From Myxococcales bacterium (GTDB taxonomy: Bacteria; Myxococcota_A; Polyangia; Haliangiales; Haliangiaceae), in NCBI GenBank assembly GCA_024222395.1, contig JAAEPE010000001.1:1-46160 (forward strand): a stretch of DNA of 46,160 nucleotides, written 5' to 3'. The notes under the pieces were generated by a model that was given only the letters and a program-made list of their open reading frames with translations, was not told the origin of the DNA and did no database searches. Below, piece by piece: positions 34,166 to 42,726 of the stretch (position 1 is its first letter; every line of letters begins with the position of its first letter). Both the position numbers and the translations under genes were made by a program.

Positions 34166-34423
34166 ATGGCAGTTGCTATCCGAATGGCCCGTGGCGGCTC
34201 AAAAAAGCGTCCTTTCTACCGCATCGTTGCAACCAACTCTCGCGATCCCCGCGATGGTCGTTTCATCGAGCAGCTCGGACACTACAACCCCGCCAACAAG
34301 GCGCTTGAGCTCAACCTTGAGCGTTACGACTACTGGACCAGCGTTGGTGCTCAGCCGTCGGCAACCATGCATCGCCTGGCCAAGAGCGCAAAGAAGAGCG
34401 TTCCTGCTACCCCAGCCTCCTAG
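34166..34423 (+). CDS. rpsP: 30S ribosomal protein S16
   Basis: S16 is a small-subunit assembly protein. The 85 residues begin [20 protein letters not shown] and contain [18 protein letters not shown] sequence and [17 protein letters not shown], matching family and length. The open frame begins at 34118, but ATG 34166 gives the conserved N-terminus and is preceded by AAAGAGA. First gene of the classical rpsP-khpA-rimM-trmD-rplS cluster. Confidence 0.97.
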   Translation: MAVAIRMARGGSKKRPFYRIVATNSRDPRDGRFIEQLGHYNPANKALELNLERYDYWTSVGAQPSATMHRLAKSAKKSVPATPAS

Positions 34424-34431
34424 GTCTTCCC

Positions 34432-34686
34432 ATGGAGAACCAAGGAAAGGCGGATATCGAAGGGCTTCTGCGCTTCGTCACTACTAAGATCGTCTCGGAT
34501 CAGGACGTCGTCGAGGTCACGCTTGTCGAAGAGCGCGAGGCCAACATCTATGAAATCGAAGTCGGCGATGATGATCTCGGAAAGATCATCGGGCGCGGCG
34601 GCAAGACGGCTCAAGCTATTCGGAGCCTCGTCAATGTCGCAACTCCAAGACCAGGCAAACGAACCCTGGTCGAAATTCTCGAATAG
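34432..34686 (+). CDS. khpA: KH-domain RNA-binding protein KhpA
   Basis: An 84-residue single KH-domain protein, the KhpA family often found between rpsP and rimM. The GxxG RNA-binding loop is IIGRGGKTAQAIR near residue 50. In other bacteria KhpA (with KhpB) binds many mRNAs and sRNAs and influences cell division and translation. It starts 8 bases after rpsP. Length and position are standard for the family. Confidence 0.95.
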   Translation: MENQGKADIEGLLRFVTTKIVSDQDVVEVTLVEEREANIYEIEVGDDDLGKIIGRGGKTAQAIRSLVNVATPRPGKRTLVEILE

Positions 34687-34693
34687 GACTGAC

Positions 34694-35200
34694 ATGGCCA
34701 GCGAAGGCCAAGTCGAAATCGGAATCGTCGCGCGCCCCCATGGGGTGCGCGGTGAGCTTCGCGTGCATCTGCACAACCCCGAATCTACGGCAATCGATGT
34801 TGTTGCGGCGATCTTCGTGGGGGAGCGGGGCTACGAGATAGCGAAAACTCGTATCGTGAAGGGCGCTGCGCTTGTCTGCCTAAAAGGTCTCGACGATCGA
34901 GATGCGGCACAGCTCCTCGTTGGCAAGCCCGTCAGTGTTCTCCGCAATGAGCTCGAACTAGAAGACGACGAGCTTCTTCTCAGTGATTTTCTGGGGTGCG
35001 AGCTATCGCTGCCCGACGGAAGCCCCTGGGGCAAGGTCGTCGAGGTTGTGGCTGGCACCCAAGACAGGCTCGTCATTCATCAGGGTGATATCGAGCGCTA
35101 CCTACCGCTAGTCGATGTCTTCATTCAGTCATTCGATCTCAAGGGCAAGAGTGCCATCGTGACTCCGCCCGAAGAACTACCAGAGTGGGAGCGCGAGTAG
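34694..35200 (+). CDS. rimM: Ribosome maturation factor RimM
   Basis: RimM binds S19 and helps mature the 30S head. The 168-residue protein has the N-terminal RimM barrel (EIGIVARPHGVRGELRV) and a C-terminal PRC-like barrel (DFLGCELSLPDGSPWGKV, RYLPLVDVFIQSFD). ATG 34694 lies 7 bases after khpA; the longer open frame is a shadow of khpA. The position between khpA and trmD is the usual one. Confidence 0.95.
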   Translation: MASEGQVEIGIVARPHGVRGELRVHLHNPESTAIDVVAAIFVGERGYEIAKTRIVKGAALVCLKGLDDRDAAQLLVGKPVSVLRNELELEDDELLLSDFLGCELSLPDGSPWGKVVEVVAGTQDRLVIHQGDIERYLPLVDVFIQSFDLKGKSAIVTPPEELPEWERE

Positions 35201-35231
35201 TCGCTCGTTTCTGCCTTCCAAGTCGTAGTCC

Positions 35232-36494
35232 ATGCGCTTCACTGTCGTCACGCTGTTTGCGGGAATGTTCGAACAGGTGCTGTCCACATCCGTTCTGGGC
35301 AAGGCGCGTGCAGCTGGGCTCGTCGAGATCGACTTCGTCAATCCGCGAGACTTCGCAACGGATAAGCACCGCAGTGTCGATGATTCCCCCTATGGCGGAG
35401 GCCCCGGCATGGTGATGAAGTGCGATTCTCTCGTGGCCGCCATAGAAACTGCAGGGAAGAGTTCCTCCCCACATCGCGTTCTCCTATCGCCAGTTGGCAA
35501 AACACTTACTCACTCTCGCGCCGTGGCTTTGGCAAAGATGGATCACATCGTCGTGGTCTGCGGCCGCTACGAGGGGGTCGACGAGCGAGTCGTAGACATG
35601 GGTATCGACGAGAGTCTCAGTATCGGTGACTACGTACTCACTGGCGGCGAGCTTGGAGCGATGGTCATCATCGACGCCGTGGCCCGTTTTGTTCCGGGAG
35701 TACTGGGTCATGCCGATTCTGCCGATGATGAGAGTTTCTCTGGTGGGCTGCTCGAACACCCGCAGTACACCCGCCCTGCTGAGTTTCGCGGGCAAGCGGT
35801 TCCTGCAACTCTGCTGTCTGGCAATCACGCCAAAATAGATGCGTGGCGCCGAGAACAATCCCTGTCGAGGACAGCAATGCACAGGCCTGAGTTGATTCGC
35901 CAAGACACTGTGCTCACTCAGGCTCTAGCGGCGCGCACCTACGTCCTACTTGCGCACCATCCTGTGCTCGATCGAAATGGCGAGACCGTCACGACCTCCG
36001 TGACGAATTTCGATATTCACGACATTGCACGTAGCTGCGCGACCTATGGAGTCGCCGGCTACTTCCCCGTGTCTCCAGTACGTCTGCAGCGCGAGAAAAT
36101 TGCTCGCATCATCGAGATTTGGCAGCGCGAGATCGCCCAGGCTGGTTCGGATGATCGAGGGCAGGCTCTGAGCACGGTCGCCGTGTCCGAGTCGATATCC
36201 TCAGCGATAGAGACCATCCGGCGCCGGACGAAGGCGGAACCGTGGGTTGTCACTACGTCCGCTCAGGCAGCCCCGGGCGGCCTGCACGTCGGCTACAGTG
36301 AACTCGTAGCCCAGCGTGTCGCCGACGGCTCCAGGCCCCTAGTGCTCGTCCTAGGCACCGGCTGGGGATTGCATTCCGGCATCTTGGCAGGTGCAGATCA
36401 GCAGTTGGCCCCAATCAGGGGAACAGGAGATTTCAACCACTTGAGTGTTCGAAGCGCCGCTTCGTCGATTCTGGACCGACTATTCGGCCAATGA
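35232..36494 (+). CDS. trmD: TrmD tRNA m1G37 methyltransferase fused to a second RNA-methyltransferase-like domain
   Basis: Residues 1-~235 are TrmD, the SPOUT (knotted) enzyme that methylates G37 of tRNAs: [25 protein letters not shown] and the knot sequence [14 protein letters not shown]. TrmD alone is ~240-250 residues; here a further ~185 residues follow, beginning [20 protein letters not shown] and containing [20 protein letters not shown] and [11 protein letters not shown]. This matches my memory of the Methyltrn_RNA_4 (TM1570-like) SPOUT family, which in many deltaproteobacteria is encoded next to or fused with trmD. The substrate of the second domain is unsettled. Start ATG 35232, 31 bases after rimM. 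Confidence 0.95.
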   Translation: MRFTVVTLFAGMFEQVLSTSVLGKARAAGLVEIDFVNPRDFATDKHRSVDDSPYGGGPGMVMKCDSLVAAIETAGKSSSPHRVLLSPVGKTLTHSRAVALAKMDHIVVVCGRYEGVDERVVDMGIDESLSIGDYVLTGGELGAMVIIDAVARFVPGVLGHADSADDESFSGGLLEHPQYTRPAEFRGQAVPATLLSGNHAKIDAWRREQSLSRTAMHRPELIRQDTVLTQALAARTYVLLAHHPVLDRNGETVTTSVTNFDIHDIARSCATYGVAGYFPVSPVRLQREKIARIIEIWQREIAQAGSDDRGQALSTVAVSESISSAIETIRRRTKAEPWVVTTSAQAAPGGLHVGYSELVAQRVADGSRPLVLVLGTGWGLHSGILAGADQQLAPIRGTGDFNHLSVRSAASSILDRLFGQ

Positions 36495-36575
36495 TCCCAC
36501 TCGACTGCACGCTAAACCTTGACGACCACCGGTGCTTTCTGGCAGAAATCGCTTCTTCTCTCCAAAGGCAAGACG

Positions 36576-37163
<588 letters not shown>

Positions 37164-37216
37164 CTCCGATCTCAGGTGGGCGGAAAGCACGAGGCCACGC
37201 TGCTGAAGAGGCAGCC

Positions 37217-37528
37217 GTGGCCTTGCTGCGTTCCAAGGGCTTCTCAATTGTTCACACGAACTTCGTTTGCGAGCAGGGGGAGCTGGACATTGTCGCCCGC
37301 GATGGAGACGAGCTCGTCTTTGTCGAGGTCCGAAGCCGGGCTGACGATGAGCACGGTGATGCGCTAGATGCCATTGGGCCCCGCAAGCAGAAGCAGGTGG
37401 CCCGGGTCGCGCAGGCCTATATTAGTATCGAGCGACCGATATTCGTAACGAGTCGCTTCGACGTGGTGGCTCAGACCGGCGCAGAGCTGGTGCATCTCGT
37501 GGATGCGTTTCGGCCTCACGGCCCATAG
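37217..37528 (+). CDS. yraN: YraN/UPF0102 family nuclease-like protein
   Basis: A small protein of the UPF0102 family with a Holliday-junction-resolvase-like fold: QGELDIVARDGDELVFVEVRSR carries the E-D-E acidic set. The usual position after rplS supports the call. From GTG 37217 the product is 103 residues. However the conserved N-terminal helix is encoded just upstream in the same frame (GRKARGHAAEEAAVALLRSKG, starting near 37178), with no ATG, GTG or TTG between the in-frame stop at 37148 and 37217. An ATC at 37169 or a sequence/frame error are the options. Function of the family is unproven. Confidence 0.85.
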   Translation: MALLRSKGFSIVHTNFVCEQGELDIVARDGDELVFVEVRSRADDEHGDALDAIGPRKQKQVARVAQAYISIERPIFVTSRFDVVAQTGAELVHLVDAFRPHGP

Positions 37529-37879
37529 ACCTTCTCTCGGCATTCGTCTTGCCCCGAGTACCGGGGGCTGAGATGGTTACCTGGTGCTCGTCGGCCCTGG
37601 GATCTCCCAGGACTCGGGATTCCCATGGGGACTGATGTGGGTGCCGGGCTCCTATACTCGATGTTGTCTCTAAGTGCTGGGAATTGCAAGTGTTTGGGGC
37701 CAAGGGTCGTGGACAAACCGGAAAGTCCAGTTGCCATAGCGGATCGACCGAGTGAATTGGCCTGCGCGCAAGTGCGCGAACGCAAGCGGATTTGGCAATT
37801 CCGAGTATTTGGCACAACTGCTGCATCGAGGGATGGCAAGTCAGCGCTATCCAATCGGCTGATGAAGGAATCCAACTCC
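37529..37879. other. Leader/spacer between yraN and the Ig-like lipoprotein
   Basis: 351 bases without a convincing gene. Early hairpins CCCCG/CGGGG (about 37554-37568) and CCTGGG-ATCT-CCCAGG (37596-37611) may end the ribosomal operon. A TATACT box at 37653-37658 is a possible -10, which would give the lipoprotein a ~215-base leader containing a CGCGC-AAGT-GCGCG hairpin (37765-37778). An open frame joins this region to the lipoprotein, but the signal peptide shows where the protein really starts. Confidence 0.45.
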
Positions 37880-39229
37880 ATGACCACCCAGAAGAACACC
37901 AAGAACTCAACAATCCTCTTCGCCCTAGCCCTAGCCATCGGCGCCGCAGCATGCGGCAGCGACGCTTCGGTTGGCGACACCGAAGGCGCCTACCTCACAA
38001 TTCAAGGCGACGCCCAACTCTTCCTAGAGCCAGGCTACCAGCGCAACCTCGCAGTCCAATACACGGATGGCCAAGGCAACGCCCTCACCGGCGAAGTGAG
38101 CTTCGAGATTCTTGGTGAAGCACGCGGCACCACCATCGACAGAGACTACGGTGCTACGAACGCACAAGGCGAAGCTAGCCTTACCCTCTATGCTGGCGAG
38201 CAAGAGACGGTTATTCGCGTCAAAGCCTCAGCCGACTACGCAGCTTCTGTTGAGTGGACGGTTTCAGTCACCGAAGGCGCCACTCCTCTCGAGATGGACA
38301 TTCGCGGCAAGTACGAGCTCGACAGTGACTTTGACATCATCAACGGTCTCCCCGGAAGCGTCGGTTCTGTCGCCAACACATTTGCCGACCTCACCGATGG
38401 TCCAAACGACCCAGCGACCTACATCCTTGACGAGCTTCTCGAAGGACAGACCAGCTTTGTTGCCACCGCAGTCAACGCTCTTCGCCCAGCCATCGACGGC
38501 ATGGTAAACGACGTCATCATCGACAACGCTCCTGGTGTCGTCGACGACCTGCTCGAGCTCGGAAACGCCTTCGGCCAAGTCTCTCGCCAGTTCGGCATCG
38601 TCTCCACGATGGACATCAAAGGTGATAGCATCGAAGCCAACAACATGGTCGCTATCCACACGACCCAAGCATTCAGCTTCCAGCTCGATGGTGAGACTTT
38701 CATCTTCACTATGGATGAGCTCGGCGTCGACGAAGAGACCATCGAGAACATCACGGTTGGATACGATAGCGCCACCGGTAAGGTCGACTTCGCTCAGCAC
38801 ACGGTTCCTGTCCACTACGGCGGATTCCTTGCCCTTGCTCTTGAAGAAGTCATCATCCCACGCATCGATTCCTCTGCTAGCAGCCTCCAAGAGCTTCTCG
38901 CCAACAAGATTGACTGTGAAGGTGTTGGCGTCTCCCTTGAAGAAAACGTTGGTATCTTCGGAGAGAGCTTCTACGAAGGTGCCTGCGAGATTGCCATCGA
39001 AGCAGTCGCCAGCATCGTGATGGAAGAACTTCGCGAGATTGACGAGCACGCTCCTGTCAACATGCTCATCGACGGAATCGCTACTGTTAAAGACCCAAGC
39101 GGCGACGGCAAAGCCGACAGCATGACTAAGGGCAACTGGAGCGGCGCAATGGAGTACGACGGAACAATGGGCGACCTTGCAGATAACGCCAACCCATTCG
39201 CTGGCGCTCGCATGGCTTCCCCAAACTAG
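37880..39229 (+). CDS. Large lipoprotein with N-terminal Ig-like (Big_1-type) domain
   Basis: A 449-residue lipoprotein: signal ILFALALAIGAAAC with C at residue ~26. Residues ~35-130 look like a bacterial Ig-like domain (YTDGQGNALTGEVSFEI, TNAQGEASLTLYAGEQ). The remaining ~310 residues are acidic with few cysteines and no recognised domain. Codon use is strikingly skewed to C-ending and A-ending codons (GGC, AAC, GAA, CAA, CCA) unlike most neighbours, suggesting high expression. ATG 37880 follows AAGGA by about 10 bases; ATG 37862 is an alternative. A strong intrinsic terminator follows, so it is probably transcribed alone. Confidence 0.86.
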   Translation: MTTQKNTKNSTILFALALAIGAAACGSDASVGDTEGAYLTIQGDAQLFLEPGYQRNLAVQYTDGQGNALTGEVSFEILGEARGTTIDRDYGATNAQGEASLTLYAGEQETVIRVKASADYAASVEWTVSVTEGATPLEMDIRGKYELDSDFDIINGLPGSVGSVANTFADLTDGPNDPATYILDELLEGQTSFVATAVNALRPAIDGMVNDVIIDNAPGVVDDLLELGNAFGQVSRQFGIVSTMDIKGDSIEANNMVAIHTTQAFSFQLDGETFIFTMDELGVDEETIENITVGYDSATGKVDFAQHTVPVHYGGFLALALEEVIIPRIDSSASSLQELLANKIDCEGVGVSLEENVGIFGESFYEGACEIAIEAVASIVMEELREIDEHAPVNMLIDGIATVKDPSGDGKADSMTKGNWSGAMEYDGTMGDLADNANPFAGARMASPN

Positions 39230-39251
39230 AACGACACCCCTGATTGGATTC

Positions 39252-39285
39252 GCCGTCGGAGCTTTGCTCCGGCGGCCTTTTTTTT
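39252..39285 (+). terminator. Strong intrinsic terminator
   Basis: GCCGTCGGAGC (39252-39262), loop TTT and GCTCCGGCGGC (39266-39276) form an 11-bp stem with one G.U pair, followed by a run of eight T. It ends the Ig-like lipoprotein transcript. Confidence 0.95.
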
Positions 39286-39304
39286 GCGTGTAGAGTGTGG
39301 GGCA

Positions 39305-40142
39305 ATGAGGTCCCTCACCCGATCGTAGCCCACGCCACTTCTCGGCGTCTTGGCTGTGCTGCTCTACGCGCGCAACCTCTTTGGTGGGGCTACCTTCTAC
39401 CTGCGTGACCATCTGAGCGTGGTTGTCCCGGCTCGCCAGTGTCTCGGTGAATCGCTAAGGTCTGGGCGTTTCCCCGAATGGTGGGATGCGGTCGGCATGT
39501 GAGTGCCCTTTGCCGCCAACCCTATGCACGGCGCGCTCTATCCACTGGCGTGGCTGGCTGCTCTGGCGCCAGGCTCAGTCGGCGCAGACCTCGTTATCAT
39601 TCTCCATATCGGGCTCTTGGGGCTCGGCACCAAAGCCCTTTCCAATCGCCTCGGAGCAGGGGCGGTGGGCTCTTTCGTCGCCGGAGCGATAGTCATGGCG
39701 AATGCTCGAGTGGGTTTGGCCGCAGATGCTTGGCGATGCGACCTCACCGGAGTTACATCTTGCGCGGGCCTATGCCAATGCTAGCGGTGATGCCTCCATG
39801 GGGCCGAGCTGGTCTCTCAGTGTTTTTCTTGGTGCACCAGCTCTCGCATTTTCGTTCTTGTCGAGACAGCGATGGCTCCTGCTCGCTTCTCTCGTCTTTG
39901 TGGTGTTGGCACTAGGCAGCTACACACCACTCTACGAACTCTACCGCGCGGTGGTCTTGCCCGAGCAGGCCATTCGCTTTCCAGAACGCCACTTGGCTGG
40001 GGCGATTATCCTCTGGAGCGCGCTCGCAGGCGTGGGGCTTACGGGCTGGCTAGCCCTGCTGCTCGGTTTTCTCGCTCTCAGGTTTGCGGGCCTGGAGACG
40101 CGGCCAGCCCTGCCAGAAGAAGAGTGTAGCGAGAATGCATAG
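39305..40142 (+). pseudogene. Decayed YfhO-like multi-pass membrane protein
   Basis: From ATG 39305 the frame has an early TAG (39326-39328), then readable membrane-protein sequence (LRDHLSVVVPARQCLGESL, SGRFPEWWDAVGM), a TGA at 39500-39502, and continuation VPFAANPMHGALYPLAWLA up to about 39700. After that the matching sequence moves to another frame (39702-40142): FVVLALGSYTPLYELYR, PERHLAGAIILWSALAGVG. The order (P-F-x-A-N-P-x-x-x-x-L-Y-P early, L-G-x-Y-T-P-L-Y late) is that of YfhO-type membrane proteins, which are ~700-900 residues, so a large middle part is missing. The end overlaps convergent lnt by ~93 bases. Two stops, a frameshift and a deletion make it non-functional. Confidence 0.8.
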
Positions 40143-41744
40143 GTAGGCAAAAATGTCACCGAAGCGGGCGAAGAAGGTGTGGCCGCCTTCCATGAGCTTG
40201 ACCTCGGCGAGAAGGCCGTCGACAGGCTTCGGCGTGATCTTGGGATCGACTGCATAGGTCTTGGCGTAAACCCGGCCGTTGGCGTCGACGAAGGCAGAAA
40301 CGCCGGTGTTGACGGCTCGCACGAGGTCAGTGCGCATCTCTACCGCGCGGTAGACCGAGAGAGCTAGATGCTCCCACGGCTCGGAGGTATCACCGAACCA
40401 TGAGTCGTTGGTGATGTTCACAAGGAGGTGTGGCTTATTGGCAGCGAGCTTGCGCCCGAAGTCGGTGAGGATGTCTTCGTAGCAAATCATCGGGCCAAGC
40501 CTGTAGCTCTCACCATCGTGCTCTAGCGGGAAGGTGACGATTTCTTTGCCGCGGGAGAAGTGGGACGCGTTCCTAGGCAGGATGTCTTCGAGCGCAGGGA
40601 AGGTCTCAAGCAGAGGAATGTACTCACCGAACATCAGCAGGAAGATCTTGTCAAAGCGAGCCAGGAATTGGTCGTCCGAGGCCAGCATGAGAGCACTGTT
40701 GAACGGGCGCGCATCCGAATCATGCCTGTCGAAGGTAAGTGCGCCGAGCATGATTGGCGCCTCAAATCCTCGTCGGATACGACGTCGGTTGTTCATGGCA
40801 AAGTCGCCCTTCAAATCCCTGGGCACGCCATAGGGATAGGACGACTCGGTCCACATCAAGAAATCCGCGCCCTCGGACTCGAGCTTCGCGGACATGGCCT
40901 GCAAGTCTTGAAGCTGCTTGGCGGCGAGTTCAGCGCGGTTGATACCTTTCTCGTCAAAGGGAATGTTGCCTTGCACGACGCCAACCTGGAGAGCTACTGC
41001 CTTATTGCGAGCCGCGTCAACTTGAGACATGCGCACGAAGCCGTAGCCCAAGACGAGGGCGGTTGCGGCGGCGGCGGCGATGATGCTCCGAGTCCTCCGC
41101 CTACCACTGCAGGTGATAACGTCGTAGATGGCGCCATTTATCAGCATGAGGAAGCCGCTCACGCCAAGGGGGCCCGCGAGGTCTGCTATCTGAATGACGG
41201 GAACAACCCAGGCCTGGGTGATGGCCAGGTACCAGGGAAATAGGAAGGGCACGAGGTACTCAAAACTCACCATGAGTAGGGGGGCAAGGAGGACCATTGG
41301 GAGTGACTGGCCTGTGAGTTCCTTTGAACGCCTTCGAATCACTCTGAGAAGCATGAAGAAGAGCCAGAAGGCGACCGCCTGATAGGCGGCCAGTAGCAGG
41401 AGGCCTAGGATTGCAACCGGCATGGGCAGGTGACCAAATCGCTCGAGCAGCATCGTTATCCAGTAGAAACCGCCAGCGTTGGCAACGAGGCCTGCAAGCC
41501 ATCCGTAGAACAGTGCTTTGCGGCGGGTTGGCGCATTCTCAAACGCAAAGAAGACCGGAACCATGGCGAAGTACGCAAAGGGCCAAATATCGAAATCGGC
41601 GCAGGCTAGAAACCACAGGCATCCACTTAGGAGCGAGAGCCCGATGCGCTGCCAATGCGCCTTCCGCTCTTCGGGGCTCGGCTTCTCTGCCGCCGGCTTC
41701 TTCAGCTTCTGGGCGGGAGACTTCGTTTGCTTCTTCTTCGTCAT
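40050..41744 (-). CDS. lnt: Apolipoprotein N-acyltransferase
   Basis: Lnt adds the third acyl chain to the N-terminal cysteine of lipoproteins at the inner membrane. The 564-residue protein has a Lys-rich N-terminus, about six to seven transmembrane helices and a periplasmic nitrilase-type domain with the catalytic triad E300 (MWTESSYPY), K366 (FDKIFLLMFGEYIP) and C421 (ICYEDI), plus NITNDSWFG. ATG 41744 is preferred over 41765 because GAGGT lies just upstream and the longer form would overlap the lipid kinase gene. Its presence fits the many lipoprotein genes in this window. Confidence 0.95.
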   Translation of the reverse strand: MTKKKQTKSPAQKLKKPAAEKPSPEERKAHWQRIGLSLLSGCLWFLACADFDIWPFAYFAMVPVFFAFENAPTRRKALFYGWLAGLVANAGGFYWITMLLERFGHLPMPVAILGLLLLAAYQAVAFWLFFMLLRVIRRRSKELTGQSLPMVLLAPLLMVSFEYLVPFLFPWYLAITQAWVVPVIQIADLAGPLGVSGFLMLINGAIYDVITCSGRRRTRSIIAAAAATALVLGYGFVRMSQVDAARNKAVALQVGVVQGNIPFDEKGINRAELAAKQLQDLQAMSAKLESEGADFLMWTESSYPYGVPRDLKGDFAMNNRRRIRRGFEAPIMLGALTFDRHDSDARPFNSALMLASDDQFLARFDKIFLLMFGEYIPLLETFPALEDILPRNASHFSRGKEIVTFPLEHDGESYRLGPMICYEDILTDFGRKLAANKPHLLVNITNDSWFGDTSEPWEHLALSVYRAVEMRTDLVRAVNTGVSAFVDANGRVYAKTYAVDPKITPKPVDGLLAEVKLMEGGHTFFARFGDIFAYLCILATLFFWQGWPRLQARKPESEKTEQQG

Positions 41745-41754
41745 GGAATACCTC

Positions 41755-42696
41755 TTAGGGGGCAATCAGAGAGAGTGCCTCTGGCATCACGGTGAAGGTC
41801 GCAGGCAAGACGCCGGGGGTTTCCCCGTCTACGTCGAGCACGACTTCTTGCCCATCTGCGGACTCGGCATAGACACTCGTAGCCCTGCGCTCGCTCACGT
41901 TGTCGAGGTTGAGGTGGGTCCCCGAATACAGATGGCGCCCCTTCCAGATCGATTCGAAGGTGCCCATGTTGCCAATGGAGACGACGTCGAAGCGACCGTC
42001 ATCAATCGCAGCGTTTGGCGCCACTTGCATGCCGCCACCAAAAAACTGTCCATTGGCGACGGCGATGGTACTGATTGTGGTGTCAAGGCTGGTGTCCTCG
42101 TCCCCGTCGAAGACAATCCGCACTCTCTTGCCTTTGAAGCGCATACCGACCTTGGCGGTTGCGAGCATGAAAGTGAGCTTGCCGCCCAAGCGCTTTGAAG
42201 AGCTGTTGACCTCCTCGTCGATTTTCCCCGACATGCCAAACGAGGCGATGTTCACAAAGATGCGCTGCTCCTTGGCGCCGTCCCGCGTTGTGTACGCAAG
42301 CTTGCCAAGGTCGATGCGCTTGCTCTGAAAGCGACTCAAGATCTCCGCAGCCTTGTCCAGGTCTTTGGGAAGGCCGATGGTCTTGCGGAAGTCGCCTCCG
42401 GTGCCAATGGGCAAAATCCCCATCGAGGCGTTTGGGGCTACTGGCTCACCATTCTCGAAGAAGCCATTGGCCACTTCATTGATGGTGCCGTCGCCACCGA
42501 TGGCAACGACGACGTCAACGCCGTCCTTCAGAGCTTCCGTGGCGATGCGGGTCGCATCTTCTGGCCCCTCAGTGAATGCCTCTTCGAACGAGCCCAGGTG
42601 GCGTCTGACGCGCTGGCTAAGCTGGGGCCAACGTTTGCCCAATGTGCCATTTTGGGATCGGGGGTTGACGACCAAGAGGGTTCGGGGAGAGGCCAT
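41755..42696 (-). CDS. Diacylglycerol/lipid kinase family protein
   Basis: A 313-residue soluble DagK-catalytic-domain protein. The nucleotide-binding motif is AIGGDGTINEVANG (GGDGT 67-71), with LLVVNPRSQNG at the N-terminus and LPIGTGGDFRKTIGLP further on. The family (YegS/DgkB/sphingosine-kinase-like) phosphorylates diacylglycerol or related lipids; exact substrate not predictable. Its stop is 10 bases before the lnt start, so the two are likely co-transcribed, a sensible pairing because Lnt consumes phospholipid acyl chains and releases lyso-lipid. Confidence 0.93.
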   Translation of the reverse strand: MASPRTLLVVNPRSQNGTLGKRWPQLSQRVRRHLGSFEEAFTEGPEDATRIATEALKDGVDVVVAIGGDGTINEVANGFFENGEPVAPNASMGILPIGTGGDFRKTIGLPKDLDKAAEILSRFQSKRIDLGKLAYTTRDGAKEQRIFVNIASFGMSGKIDEEVNSSSKRLGGKLTFMLATAKVGMRFKGKRVRIVFDGDEDTSLDTTISTIAVANGQFFGGGMQVAPNAAIDDGRFDVVSIGNMGTFESIWKGRHLYSGTHLNLDNVSERRATSVYAESADGQEVVLDVDGETPGVLPATFTVMPEALSLIAP

Positions 42697-42726
42697 GTGG
42701 CGGTAAGTATACGCTAGCCTGGGGGC

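Noticed and set aside
38264..39412. 382-residue open frame antisense to the Ig-like lipoprotein
   Set aside because: A shadow of strongly biased codons; it crosses the terminator and has no start signals or known domain.
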